DNA from: Bacteroidales bacterium
Lineage (GTDB): Bacteria > Bacteroidota > Bacteroidia > Bacteroidales > JAAYJT01
NCBI GenBank assembly: GCA_014860575.1
Contig: JACZJK010000016.1
Span: forward strand, 186,001-250,000
DNA length: 64,000 nucleotides
Direction of reading: 5' to 3'
Positions 17,678-26,717 of this stretch are shown piece by piece; positions within the stretch are counted from its first letter, which is position 1, and each line of letters begins with the position of its first letter. The notes under the pieces are model-generated. The model did not search any database. It saw nothing but the letters and a program-made list of their open reading frames with translations, and had not been told where the DNA came from. The position numbers and the translations under genes were made by a program.

Positions 17678-17708
17678 TTGAAGAACGCAGCAAATATTTG
17701 TAGTTTTG
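17678..17708 (+). promoter_or_regulatory. Promoter of prs
   Basis: TTG at 17678-17680 and TAGTTTTG at 17701-17708 are separated by 20 bases, an excellent match to the Bacteroidota promoter consensus, 43 bp before the prs ATG. Confidence 0.75.
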
Positions 17709-17750
17709 CCGCCTCAATTTCAGGCAGCCAACCCCAAAAACCAACAAATA

Positions 17751-18683
17751 ATGTCACCAGTAGTTAACATCTTTTCAGGTCGGGGATCAAGGTATCTCGC
17801 CGAAAAAATTGCAGAATCCTACGGAAAAAAACTCGGCGATATTATCCTGACTGAATTTAGCGATGGTGAATTTCAGCCCTCCTTCGAGGAAAATATCCGC
17901 GGTCAGGAAATCTTTATAATCCAATCAACTTTTGCCCCGGCCGATAACCTTTTTGAATTATTGATGCTTATTGATGCCGCCAAGCGTGCTTCGGCAAAAC
18001 ATATTGTTGCTGTTATCCCTTACTTTGGGTTCGCACGACAAGACAGAAAAGACAAACCACGGGTTTCAATTGCAAGTAAACTGATTGCGAACTTGCTTAC
18101 AGCCGCAGGAGTGCAACGCATTATCACCATTGATCTGCATGCTGATCAGATCCAGGGTTTTTTCGATGTGCCGGTTGATCATCTTTTTGCTTCCTCCATT
18201 TTTGTGCCCTACATCAAGCAATTGAATTTACCCAATCTTACTATGGCTTCGCCTGATACGGGTGGAACACGCCGTGCTGCGGCTTACGCTAAAATGTTGA
18301 ATACCGGTTTCGTGATCTGTTACAAACAGCGCGGAAAGCCCAACGAAGTTGAAACCATGGCCCTGATAGGCGATGTGAGCGGAAAAGATGTGGTTCTAAT
18401 TGATGATATTATTGACACGGCAAATACAATTACAAAAGCAGCCACGCTGATGATGGAAAATGGTGCCAGCAGCGTCAGGGCTTTTTGTACGCACCCTCTT
18501 CTCACACATCATGCGTATGAGCAAATTGAAAATTCTGCATTTACCGAAGTCGTGGTTACCGATACCATTCCGCTTCGCAAACAAAGTTCGAAAATCCGGG
18601 TTCTTACAACAGCCAAACTTTTAGCCGATGTGATTTCAAGAGTACATAATTTTGAGTCCATCAGCTCGTTATTCAAATTCTAA
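17751..18683 (+). CDS. prs: Ribose-phosphate pyrophosphokinase
   Basis: Prs makes PRPP from ribose-5-phosphate and ATP for purine, pyrimidine, His, Trp and NAD synthesis. I chose the ATG at 17751 (MSPVVNIFSGRGS) over an in-frame TTG at 17706: it gives the usual length (310 residues) and leaves room for the promoter that overlaps the upstream start. Visible family motifs are FSDGEFQ near residue 40, the flexible loop FGFARQDRKDK near 95-105, DLHADQIQGFFD near 128-139, and the PRPP-binding VVLIDDIIDTANT near 213-225. It lies 28 bp upstream of the L25 gene, so the two are probably co-transcribed. Confidence 0.96.
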   Translation: MSPVVNIFSGRGSRYLAEKIAESYGKKLGDIILTEFSDGEFQPSFEENIRGQEIFIIQSTFAPADNLFELLMLIDAAKRASAKHIVAVIPYFGFARQDRKDKPRVSIASKLIANLLTAAGVQRIITIDLHADQIQGFFDVPVDHLFASSIFVPYIKQLNLPNLTMASPDTGGTRRAAAYAKMLNTGFVICYKQRGKPNEVETMALIGDVSGKDVVLIDDIIDTANTITKAATLMMENGASSVRAFCTHPLLTHHAYEQIENSAFTEVVVTDTIPLRKQSSKIRVLTTAKLLADVISRVHNFESISSLFKF

Positions 18684-18711
18684 TTTTATAAATCACTTAA
18701 ATTTTTTACAA

Positions 18712-19347
18712 ATGAAAACAGTATCTATGAGCGGTTCCCTTCGCGGGAACGTAGGGAAAAAAGATGCAAAAAAAGCCAGAAAAGATGGCATGGTACCATG
18801 CGTGCTTTACGGCGGAAAAGAACAGGTTCATTTTACGATGACTGAAAAAGCATTTAAGCCGATTCTTTTCACTCCTGATGCATTTCTGATCAATCTTGAA
18901 GTTGACGGAAAAAAATATGATGTGATCCTACAGGATGTACAATATCATCCAGTTACCGATTCGGTGTTGCATGCCGATTTTATTGAAATAATGCCAGGGA
19001 AAACGATTAAGGTTTCTGTTCCGGTTAATACTGTTGGTGTCTCAAAAGGCGTGCTGCGTGGCGGAAAATTAACTAAGAAGTTTCGCAAGTTATTGGTTAA
19101 AGGCCTTGTAGAGAATATTCCTGACAGCATTGATGTGGATATCAGCAAACTCGATATTGGTGGCTCTATCAAAGTTTCGGATGTGAAGGTTAAAAATATT
19201 GATTTACTTGATCCTCCAAGTGCAATGGTGGTAACCGTTCGTACTGCAAGGGTATTGGCCTTAACACCTGAAGAGGAAGAAGAAGAAGCTGCTGAAGCTG
19301 CAGCAAAAGAAGCAACACATGAGGCTGAAGGCGAAGCAAAAGAGTAA
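18712..19347 (+). CDS. rplY: 50S ribosomal protein L25 / general stress protein Ctc
   Basis: A long-form (CTC-type) L25 that binds 5S rRNA. The ATG at 18712 (MKTVSMSGSLRGNVGK) gives 211 residues. An N-terminal L25 domain (about 1-95) is followed by the CTC beta domain (about 96-185). The acidic, Ala/Glu-rich tail (EEEEEEAAEAAAKEA...) is typical. It is between prs and pth, the widely conserved prs-ctc-pth order. Confidence 0.94.
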   Translation: MKTVSMSGSLRGNVGKKDAKKARKDGMVPCVLYGGKEQVHFTMTEKAFKPILFTPDAFLINLEVDGKKYDVILQDVQYHPVTDSVLHADFIEIMPGKTIKVSVPVNTVGVSKGVLRGGKLTKKFRKLLVKGLVENIPDSIDVDISKLDIGGSIKVSDVKVKNIDLLDPPSAMVVTVRTARVLALTPEEEEEEAAEAAAKEATHEAEGEAKE

Positions 19348-19362
19348 TTCCTATTAGTTTAG

Positions 19363-19443
19363 AAAGCCGTCAGGAGAACTTTATCTGAACAGCCAGTAAT
19401 CTACGGTTGTTTTGATGAAATCCTTTCCCCGACGGCTTTTTGA
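19363..19443 (+). terminator. Possible long-loop terminator after rplY
   Basis: A 9-bp stem AAAGCCGTC / GACGGCTTT (19363-19371 and 19431-19439) closes a 59-base loop and runs into a T-rich end. The loop is unusually long and may fold internally (AGGA/TCCT next to the stem). It could be a terminator, or a structured leader for pth, which starts 22 bp after it. Confidence 0.5.
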
Positions 19444-19460
19444 TTTTAATTGCATAACAA

Positions 19461-20024
19461 GTGAAATATCTGATTGCCGGATTGGGAAACATTGGCGACG
19501 AATACGCCAACACACGCCACAACATTGGTTTTATTGTGCTTGATGCGCTGGCTGGCGTACTCAATGCCACTTTCTCATCAGGACGGTATGCCTCTGTGGC
19601 CAATGCAAAATTTAAGGGAAGAACACTTGTGCTCATCAAGCCATCCACTTATATGAACCTCAGCGGCAAAGCCATTAGATATTGGCTGGAAACAGAAAAA
19701 ATTCCCGTTGAGAACATGTTGGTGGTCAGCGATGATCTTGATCTCGATTCAGGTGTTTTGCGTATGAAACCAGCAGGAAGTGGCGGTTCGCACAATGGTC
19801 TGAACCACATTATTGAAATCTTGGGAACCACAAACTTTCCCCGTTTGCGATTCGGTATTGGAAATGATTTTGCAAAAGGATACCAGGTGGACTATGTACT
19901 TGGGCGTTGGACCCGGGCAGAAGAAGAACTTCTTAAACCCAAAGTGCTGATGGCAGCTGATATGGTAAAAAGCTTTGCTACCATTGGCATTGACAGGACG
20001 ATGAGCCTGTATAATAACAAGTAA
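19461..20024 (+). CDS. pth: Peptidyl-tRNA hydrolase
   Basis: Pth releases tRNA from prematurely dropped peptidyl-tRNA. The 187 residues start at GTG (19461), giving KYLIAGLGNIGDEYANTRHN at residues 2-21. His20 (TRHNIG) is the catalytic base, with Asn10 and the DDLDLDSG segment near residue 93 completing the site. GSGGSHNGLNHI near 112-123 is the conserved substrate loop. It is downstream of rplY in the usual arrangement. Confidence 0.95.
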   Translation: MKYLIAGLGNIGDEYANTRHNIGFIVLDALAGVLNATFSSGRYASVANAKFKGRTLVLIKPSTYMNLSGKAIRYWLETEKIPVENMLVVSDDLDLDSGVLRMKPAGSGGSHNGLNHIIEILGTTNFPRLRFGIGNDFAKGYQVDYVLGRWTRAEEELLKPKVLMAADMVKSFATIGIDRTMSLYNNK

Positions 20025-20039
20025 AGGGCTAAATCCAAA

Positions 20040-20225
20040 GCTCAAAGCTCAAAGTTCAAAGTCTCAAGCCCCAAGCCCAAAATCCAAAGTTTAAAACCCA
20101 AATTCCAAAATATCAAATTCAAAATAGCTGACATTTGTAAATCTCTGAATCTTAAATCTAAAATTTTGAATTATTAATCCATCACTCCAACACTGCATTA
20201 CTGCATCACAGTAACACTGTATCAC
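20040..20225 (+). repeat. Dispersed intergenic repeat, copy B
   Basis: This is the direct-orientation homologue of copy A, with the same word order. A-rich words (CCAAATTCCAAAATATCAAA) are followed by the core at 20147-20172 (GAATCTTAAATCT...TTTGAATT), then CCATCACTCCAACACTGCA and CATCACAGTAACACTG. It fills the gap between pth and the GH13 gene. Confidence 0.75.
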
Positions 20226-20238
20226 AAAAAAAGAACCC

Positions 20239-23200
20239 ATGTTTGAATTTCATATTGCGAAACAGGTCCGTGAAAAATACCAGCTCGAAGAAACATTGTT
20301 TGCCACCGATGGCAATGTCATCTTCGCCGATTTTATTGCCGTAAGGCAGTTTGTGCATCGTGTGAACCAAATGCGCGAACCGGAGCAGCATATCTATCCG
20401 GGCGAGGTGAATGCTGCCGGACTGATTGATGAAATATTTCACCTGGTTTTGCGCGAATACGAAGCAAATGTGAATAAAGATGTGTTTGAAAAAGCAGTAA
20501 AAGCAATCGGCGGGAAAATTGGCGAAAAGGCATTCAATGGCTTGCTCGAGGATTTTATTGAGAAATTTCCTCCTGCTCCGGTTTACAACGGCGAGCAGAC
20601 AGCGAAACAATATCTGCAGGGCCAAACCAGTGAACGGTCCAATGCAGCCATTGCTGTTGAAGAAGCCATGATGCTAATCCTGGCCAATTTCAACCCGGCC
20701 AACAAAAAACTGAAGGAGTTCTTTGATGAGGAATATCTTTCCGAACCCAAAATCTTCAGGCGCTTTGCTGATGCACTCAGCGAATTCATTGCAAAGGAAC
20801 CTCCGTTCGGGCCAAAAAACCAGGATGTGTTTACTTTGTTGAAAACACCCTTGCAGGCAGCTTCTGCCGATTTGTTTGCGCAACTGGAATACATCCTTGA
20901 AAACTGGAAAAGCATACTGCCGGAGAAAATCCTGGTTCGTGTTCTCAAAGGCAAAGACCTGATGAAAGAGGACGTTCAAATGGGAGGAGGTTTTGGCGAA
21001 GCGCCAACCATTGTCCCCACCTACGAAGCAGGCGATGCATCATTCAACGTTCCAACGTATAAAGCGGGCGATACATCTTTCACCCTGGGCAAATCGGGTT
21101 ACCAGTTTGCCAATGACGCCGCAAAGGATTACGAAGAATACGAAAATTTCACCACCGACACCCACTGGATGCCGCGTGTGGTGTTGCTGGCAAAAAACAC
21201 TTACGTCTGGCTCGACCAGCTTTCAAAGAAATATCAGCGGGAAATCCGCCTCCTCAATCAGGTTCCTGATGAAGAACTTGATCAGATTGCCCGCTGGAAT
21301 TTCAACGGCCTTTGGCTGATCGGAATCTGGGAGCGAAGTGAAGCTTCAAAACGCATTAAGCACATCATGGGCAATACGGATGCGGTTTCGTCAGCTTACT
21401 CATTGTATGATTATGAAATTGCAGCTGATCTTGGTGGTGAACAAGCCTATCAGAATTTGAACGAACGGGCTAAAACCCGTGGAATTCGTCTGGCCAGCGA
21501 CATGGTTCCCAACCACAGCGGAATTTTTTCAAAATGGGTGTTAGAAAACCCTGATTATTTTATACAGAGCCAGCAGCCGCCATTTCCGGCTTACAGGTTC
21601 ACTGGTGAGAACCTTTCGCAACATCCGGATATCGAAATCAGGATTGACGATGGTTATTATTCTAAATCGGATGCTGCTGTGGTTTTCCAGCGCATTGACA
21701 AGCGCTTTGCCGATGTGCGCTACATCTATCACGGCAACGACGGCACCAATATGCCCTGGAACGATACCGCCCAGCTTGATATGCTCAAACATGAAGTACG
21801 TGAAGCCGTAATCAACAAAATTTTTGACGTTGCCTGCAGGTTTTCTATCATTCGCTTTGATGCGGCAATGACGTTGGCCAAAAAGCATTTTTCACGCCTT
21901 TGGTATCCGCGCCCGGGAAGCGGAGGCGATATTCCATCACGCACTGATTATGCCATGAGCGAAGATGAATTTGATGCCTTATTTCCGGTGGAATTCTGGC
22001 GCGAAGTAGTAGATCGCATGAATAATGAAATGCCGGAAACCTTGCTGCTGGCCGAAGCATTCTGGATGATGGAAGGTTATTTTGTACGAACCCTGGGCAT
22101 GCACCGCGTGTATAACTCGGCTTTCATGCACATGCTGAAGAACGAAGAAAACGAAAAGTACCGCGACCTCATCACCAATACTTTGGAGTTCGAACCTGAA
22201 ATCCTGAAGCGCTACGTGAACTTCATGAGCAATCCGGATGAGGAAACTGCCATCCGCCAGTTTGGTTCGGACGATAAATATTTTGGTGTGTGCGTGCTCA
22301 TGTCTACCCTGCCGGGCCTGCCCATGTTTGCCCACGGGCAGATTGAGGGCTACACCGAGAAATACGGCATGGAATACCAACGGGCCTATTACAACGAAGA
22401 ACCCAACCGGTGGCTGGTAGAAAGGCATGAGCGCGAGATTTTCCCTTTGACCCAAAAGCGATACGTTTTCAGCGAAGTGGATCAATTCAATATCTTCGAT
22501 TTTGTCGCTGATCATGGCCACGTGAATGAAAATGTGTTTGCTTATACGAACCGTTCGGGAAATGACCGGGCGCTGGTGCTGTTTAATAATAAATATGAGG
22601 CAACCACCGGACAAATCCACACCTCAGCACCAAAACTCACCAAACAAGGTGCGGATAAAATAGCAGTTACAGTAAATCTGGGTGAGGCACTTTCAATTAA
22701 TCCTGATACGAAGTTTTATTGCATTTTTCGGGAGCATGTTTCCGGGCTTGAGTTCCTGCGCAGTGGCCATGAAATAAATCAAAATGGATTTGGCTGGGGC
22801 CTGCAGGGTTTCGAATACCGCGTGTTTATGGATTTCAGGGAGGTGTTTGATGAGAGTGGTGTGTATGAAAAACTCTGTGACGAACTCAACGGTAAAGGCG
22901 TTCAGAGTATTGACAGCCTGATCGAAGAATCCCGTCTGAAAAACGTTCATGAAGCTTTTGAACATCTGCTGGCAGATGACTTGATCAATTACATAATTGA
23001 TGAATTGATCAACCCGAAAGAAGAAAACAATTCCCTTCCTGATCCTGATTTTATCATCCAACGTCATAAATACTTTGCGGATCAGGTAAAATCAAAACTA
23101 AGCGAAGAATCCGTTAAGCAATTTTCCACGGAAACGTTCACCGGTTCGCTAAACGCACTTCAAAACACATTTGAGCTGGTTCACACAAAAAAAGAATTGC

Positions 23201-23838
23201 ATGCTGACTATTTTTCAAAAACACAAGTCAACTCGCTCGATGAAATGCTGGTGGTTGGCAGCAGGAATCTGTATCGTGAAAACGTGAACATACTTGTTGC
23301 TTATTTCGCAATTGAATCACTTCAGGAAATATCGGGCATCAGCGACAAACTCCATTTGATAAATGGGCTTTTGCTGGATAAACCCCTGCAAAATTTACTG
23401 AAAAGAACCGGTAGGGGAGAAAAGGACATTGCACTCGACATCACACTGATTAAACTTCTGCTTAAACATGAAACAGGTTTGTTCTTCCCAGGACCTGCAG
23501 AGCTCAAAAACGTTTCCGGAATTCAGGAGAAACCAGTTTCTGGTTTTCTTCAAATGCTTGATGATGCTCATGTTAAAGAGTTCATTGGTGTGAACCTTTA
23601 CCAGGATGTCTGGTATTACAGCAAGGAGAATTTTGAGGAATTGGTGGGCTGGGTGTTTTCGCTGGGATTATTCAAATACATGGCTGAAGCAAGCAAAGAC
23701 AATCGGGATGATTCATCTTTAAAAGACGGCATTGTGCGGGCATTAGATATTTCGCTTTTGCTTAAAGAGAATTCAGAAAAGTCGGGGTATGAGTTTGAGA
23801 AGTTAAGAAATTTGATCCGGAGAAATATCACTACCTGA
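20239..23838 (+). CDS. Large GH13-family (alpha-amylase superfamily) protein with unassigned flanking domains
   Basis: A 1199-residue protein with no signal peptide, so probably cytoplasmic. A helical N-terminal region (about 1-245) has no recognised domain and is followed by a short repeat PTYxAGDxSF (about 259-283). The GH13 barrel spans about 310-760. Region I is DMVPNHSG (421-428), the nucleophile is D541 in IIRFDAAM, the acid/base is E606 in LLAEAFW, and the third Asp is D667 in MSNPDEE, so all three catalytic acids are present. PMFAHGQIEGYTEKYG follows. The C-terminal 400 residues are mostly helical and unrecognised. Glucan hydrolysis or transfer is likely, possibly on glycogen, but the specificity is unknown. 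Confidence 0.85.
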   Translation: MFEFHIAKQVREKYQLEETLFATDGNVIFADFIAVRQFVHRVNQMREPEQHIYPGEVNAAGLIDEIFHLVLREYEANVNKDVFEKAVKAIGGKIGEKAFNGLLEDFIEKFPPAPVYNGEQTAKQYLQGQTSERSNAAIAVEEAMMLILANFNPANKKLKEFFDEEYLSEPKIFRRFADALSEFIAKEPPFGPKNQDVFTLLKTPLQAASADLFAQLEYILENWKSILPEKILVRVLKGKDLMKEDVQMGGGFGEAPTIVPTYEAGDASFNVPTYKAGDTSFTLGKSGYQFANDAAKDYEEYENFTTDTHWMPRVVLLAKNTYVWLDQLSKKYQREIRLLNQVPDEELDQIARWNFNGLWLIGIWERSEASKRIKHIMGNTDAVSSAYSLYDYEIAADLGGEQAYQNLNERAKTRGIRLASDMVPNHSGIFSKWVLENPDYFIQSQQPPFPAYRFTGENLSQHPDIEIRIDDGYYSKSDAAVVFQRIDKRFADVRYIYHGNDGTNMPWNDTAQLDMLKHEVREAVINKIFDVACRFSIIRFDAAMTLAKKHFSRLWYPRPGSGGDIPSRTDYAMSEDEFDALFPVEFWREVVDRMNNEMPETLLLAEAFWMMEGYFVRTLGMHRVYNSAFMHMLKNEENEKYRDLITNTLEFEPEILKRYVNFMSNPDEETAIRQFGSDDKYFGVCVLMSTLPGLPMFAHGQIEGYTEKYGMEYQRAYYNEEPNRWLVERHEREIFPLTQKRYVFSEVDQFNIFDFVADHGHVNENVFAYTNRSGNDRALVLFNNKYEATTGQIHTSAPKLTKQGADKIAVTVNLGEALSINPDTKFYCIFREHVSGLEFLRSGHEINQNGFGWGLQGFEYRVFMDFREVFDESGVYEKLCDELNGKGVQSIDSLIEESRLKNVHEAFEHLLADDLINYIIDELINPKEENNSLPDPDFIIQRHKYFADQVKSKLSEESVKQFSTETFTGSLNALQNTFELVHTKKELHADYFSKTQVNSLDEMLVVGSRNLYRENVNILVAYFAIESLQEISGISDKLHLINGLLLDKPLQNLLKRTGRGEKDIALDITLIKLLLKHETGLFFPGPAELKNVSGIQEKPVSGFLQMLDDAHVKEFIGVNLYQDVWYYSKENFEELVGWVFSLGLFKYMAEASKDNRDDSSLKDGIVRALDISLLLKENSEKSGYEFEKLRNLIRRNITT

Positions 23839-23968
23839 TGTGACCAGAGATAAGTAGTATAAGTCCGTGACTTAGGAGCTAAAAATTGAACTCAGTCCGG
23901 TATTCATATAGAGACATGTTTCGATGTTTATTTAAACCCGTTCTAAATTTCTCTGATTCTATTTTCTT

Positions 23969-24001
23969 TTGCAGTACCTCAATACCTTTTTGCTACTTTT
24001 G
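23969..24001 (+). promoter_or_regulatory. Promoter upstream of the 115-residue membrane protein
   Basis: TTG (23969-23971) and TACTTTTG (23994-24001) are separated by 22 bases, 17 bp before the ATG at 24019. This is a near-consensus Bacteroidota promoter and supports the small ORF as a gene. Confidence 0.6.
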
Positions 24002-24018
24002 CTCAAAATTGCGCGAGC

Positions 24019-24366
24019 ATGTTTTTCTTCGGACTGTTTTCAACACATTTGCCCTACATCCTGGTTGGCATTATTTACTTTGCCACCTTTGCTTTTGCAT
24101 CGCTGCAGGCAATGAAGGCTGGTGTTCTGGAAGAACAGCATGAAGAGCAATCCAATGAGATCAGTGTTCAACCCCAAAGCTCCGGCTTTGCTGATGTTTT
24201 CTTTTTTGATGAAACCCCTCAGGATTGTTCCGAACCCATTGAACCAAGCGGGCTTCTAAAACTACCACCGACAACTGTAATTGAATTTTTCACTGGCACT
24301 GAACCACCGAATTCGTCTTATCTATCCGGACAATTATTTGTCCGCCCCCCACCCGTTTTAGCATAG
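24019..24366 (+). CDS. Small membrane-anchored protein of unknown function
   Basis: A 115-residue protein that I do not recognise. One N-terminal transmembrane helix (about residues 10-30, LPYILVGIIYFATFAFASLQA) is followed by an acidic, Gln-rich and then Pro-rich soluble tail with one Cys (residue 70). Several aromatic patches stand out (ADVFFFDE near 58-65, VIEFF near 87-91). A near-consensus promoter lies just upstream. It precedes the TonB-dependent receptor and heme genes by 218 bp, so it may be part of that system, but a palindromic repeat separates them. The larger frame from 23886 is rejected. Confidence 0.55.
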   Translation: MFFFGLFSTHLPYILVGIIYFATFAFASLQAMKAGVLEEQHEEQSNEISVQPQSSGFADVFFFDETPQDCSEPIEPSGLLKLPPTTVIEFFTGTEPPNSSYLSGQLFVRPPPVLA

Positions 24367-24446
24367 TTTCAGATTGTCTCCAAAATAACCACCTGCCTGA
24401 TTGTTCGGGTAGCTGGTTGTATTTAGGCGGTCTCAAAAGGTTGAAT

Positions 24447-24528
24447 CTTGTCATCCTGAACGCGGTTAATGATTTCTATTTATTTGAATATTAGATTCTT
24501 ATCCGCCGTGGCGGATCAAGATGACAGG
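24447..24528. repeat. GTCATCCTGAACG-type palindromic repeat pair
   Basis: CTTGTCATCCTGAACGCGG at 24447-24465 faces its inverted counterpart ending CAAGATGACAGG at 24517-24528. A perfect palindrome ATCCGCC-GT-GGCGGAT sits at 24501-24516. The whole could fold as a cruciform or hairpin. It is non-coding, between the small membrane protein and the TonB receptor. Confidence 0.65.
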
Positions 24529-24583
24529 GTTTAGCAGAGACAGCATCACAAGGGTATAAATAAATCTTTCTAAAACATACAAC

Positions 24584-26683
24584 ATGAACAAGATAAAGCT
24601 TATTCCTATTATAGCATTGTTTACTTTAGTGGCAGTTAATATGCAGGCACAATTGGTTTATCTGCAAAGTGATACCATCAAAATGCCACAGGTATTGCTT
24701 GACGAGATCACCATCCGCGCACCCAAGGAAAAAACCACCGTCCGCGAATTGCCGGGCTCTGTTTCAATAGTTACTTCCCGCACAATCAACGAAGCCGGAA
24801 TCAAAACTGTAAAAGACATAACATCACTCACCCCTAATTTCTTTATGCCCGATTACGGATCCAAACTCACATCGCCGGTTTACATCCGCGGAATTGGTTC
24901 GCGCATTAATGAGCCTTCCATCGGGCTTTATGTGGACAATGTACCTTACTTCGATAAGGCGGCATTTGATTTTGATTTCTTTGATATTGAGCGCATCGAA
25001 GTGCTGCGCGGGCCGCAGGGAACGCTGTATGGCCGCAATACAATGGGTGGAATCATCAACATCATCACCCGTTCGCCATTGGATTTTACAGGCACAAGGT
25101 TCATGGTATCGGCAGGTTCATACGGGCAATACGCTGCCGGGATAAGTCATTTTGCCAATCCGGTAGCCAATTTTGGGTATTCACTTTCGCTGAATTACCG
25201 TCATAACGATGGGTTCTTTACCAACCAGTTTAACGACAGCAAAGTGGATCACATGGATCTATATGGTTTCAGGAACCGCCTCGTTTGGAAAGTAAATGAC
25301 AGGTTGACGCTGGAAAATGTGTTGGGCATGGAGTTCAGCAATCAGGGCGGATATCCATATGCATTGGTAACCGATACTGCCAATGTTACAGGCGAGATTA
25401 ACTACAACCACGAATCAGGTTACGACCGCGACCTTTTATCAAACGGTTTCATCGCAAGCTATAAGGCCGGCGCTTTTGATGTTGTTGCAACTACCTCCTA
25501 TCAATACCTGAACGATTTCCAGGATGTTGATCAGGATTTCACGGCTAACCCCTTGTTTATCGCCACACAAGCGCAGTTACAGAACATGGTTTCGCAGGAG
25601 GTAATTTTGAAGTCGAATAAGAAACAAAGGTATGAATGGCTTGTAGGCGCTTACGGTTTTTACCAGGAATTCGACAGGAATGTGGCCGTAAGCAATCTGC
25701 CAGCCAATATGTTGATTCTGCGTGATTTTACCGAAACCAAACAAGGCCTGGCAGTTTTTCATCAGTCTACTGTGAATGATTTTCTGCTCAAAAACTTGTC
25801 TCTGGTTCTTGGTGTGAGGTTCGATCTTGAAACCAACCAACTGGCGTTCAGTAATAATGTGCTTGTAAATGAAAACCCTTTCATAAGCAGCGATACTCTG
25901 TTCCCTTCCATGCAGTTTACTGTGGTTTCGCCAAAAGTGGCCCTGAACTACTACATGACGGAAAATTCAAACGTGTATGCCCTGGTTTCAAAAGGATATA
26001 AAACCGGAGGGTTCAATGCCATTTATGAAGACGAGGAAGATCTGATGTTCGACCCCGAACAAAGCTGGAACTATGAAGTTGGGTTCAAAACGTCATTGAT
26101 GCAGAATAAATTACAAATGGAAGCTGCCTTATTTTATATTGACTGGAGCAACCAGCAGATTTACCAGACTGTTCCCAGCGGACAAGGTTCCATGTTGAAA
26201 AATGCAGGCCATTCGGTGAGTAAGGGCGCGGAGTTAAGCGCCAGGGCAAGGTTGCCGTATAATTTTGAAACAATGCTGTCCTACGGGTTCACACATGCAA
26301 CATTTATTTCTCATGTGGTAAATGATAACTTGAATTACAACGGGAATTTCATACCATACATCCCGAAACATACTTTTGCAATCCAGTTGAACAAGATGAT
26401 TGAATTTCCTGAAAATCCAGTTGCTGATCGCATGAAGATCTCAGCCTTGTATCGCGGAGTTGGCGAGCACTACTGGAATGAGAGTAACGGTTATGCTCAA
26501 AGCGCTTACGGAATAGCCGACCTCAAGCTGAGAGTGGAACGGAATAAACTGGGATTGGATATTTGGGTCAGGAACCTGTTAAATACTGATTATTCAGCTT
26601 TTTATTTTGAGGCAATAGGAAATCGCTACTACCAGCCGGAAAAACCTTTTAACTTTGGAATCAACCTGACACTAAGCCTCTAA
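24584..26683 (+). CDS. TonB-dependent outer membrane receptor (siderophore/tetrapyrrole type)
   Basis: A 699-residue outer-membrane receptor of the FyuA/siderophore type, with no SusC-like carboxypeptidase-D extension. A signal peptide (about 1-22, ending NMQAQ) is followed by a short TonB-box-like stretch (LLDEITIRAPKE near 38-49) and the plug domain: PGSVSIVTSR, PVYIRGIGSR, IERIEVLRGPQGTLYGRNTM near 130-150, and GGIINIITRSP. A 22-strand barrel follows, ending FNFGINLTLSL, with the expected near-terminal pattern. The ligand cannot be read from sequence. The downstream MFS permease, protoporphyrinogen oxidase and ferrochelatase genes suggest an iron complex or a porphyrin. Confidence 0.9.
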   Translation: MNKIKLIPIIALFTLVAVNMQAQLVYLQSDTIKMPQVLLDEITIRAPKEKTTVRELPGSVSIVTSRTINEAGIKTVKDITSLTPNFFMPDYGSKLTSPVYIRGIGSRINEPSIGLYVDNVPYFDKAAFDFDFFDIERIEVLRGPQGTLYGRNTMGGIINIITRSPLDFTGTRFMVSAGSYGQYAAGISHFANPVANFGYSLSLNYRHNDGFFTNQFNDSKVDHMDLYGFRNRLVWKVNDRLTLENVLGMEFSNQGGYPYALVTDTANVTGEINYNHESGYDRDLLSNGFIASYKAGAFDVVATTSYQYLNDFQDVDQDFTANPLFIATQAQLQNMVSQEVILKSNKKQRYEWLVGAYGFYQEFDRNVAVSNLPANMLILRDFTETKQGLAVFHQSTVNDFLLKNLSLVLGVRFDLETNQLAFSNNVLVNENPFISSDTLFPSMQFTVVSPKVALNYYMTENSNVYALVSKGYKTGGFNAIYEDEEDLMFDPEQSWNYEVGFKTSLMQNKLQMEAALFYIDWSNQQIYQTVPSGQGSMLKNAGHSVSKGAELSARARLPYNFETMLSYGFTHATFISHVVNDNLNYNGNFIPYIPKHTFAIQLNKMIEFPENPVADRMKISALYRGVGEHYWNESNGYAQSAYGIADLKLRVERNKLGLDIWVRNLLNTDYSAFYFEAIGNRYYQPEKPFNFGINLTLSL

Positions 26684-26717
26684 ATTTATTCGTTCCAGAA
26701 TAGAGCCTTTTGATAAT

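Noticed and set aside
21979-22620. 213-codon minus-strand ORF inside the GH13 gene
   Set aside because: Antisense shadow of a gene with intact catalytic motifs; no independent support.
23886-24143. 85-codon plus-strand ORF overlapping the 115-residue membrane protein
   Set aside because: It overlaps a frame with a better promoter position and a coherent transmembrane helix; only one is likely real.
24367-24583. Possible riboswitch (for example cobalamin) upstream of the TonB receptor
   Set aside because: No conserved riboswitch core was seen; the structure here is explained by the palindromic repeat.
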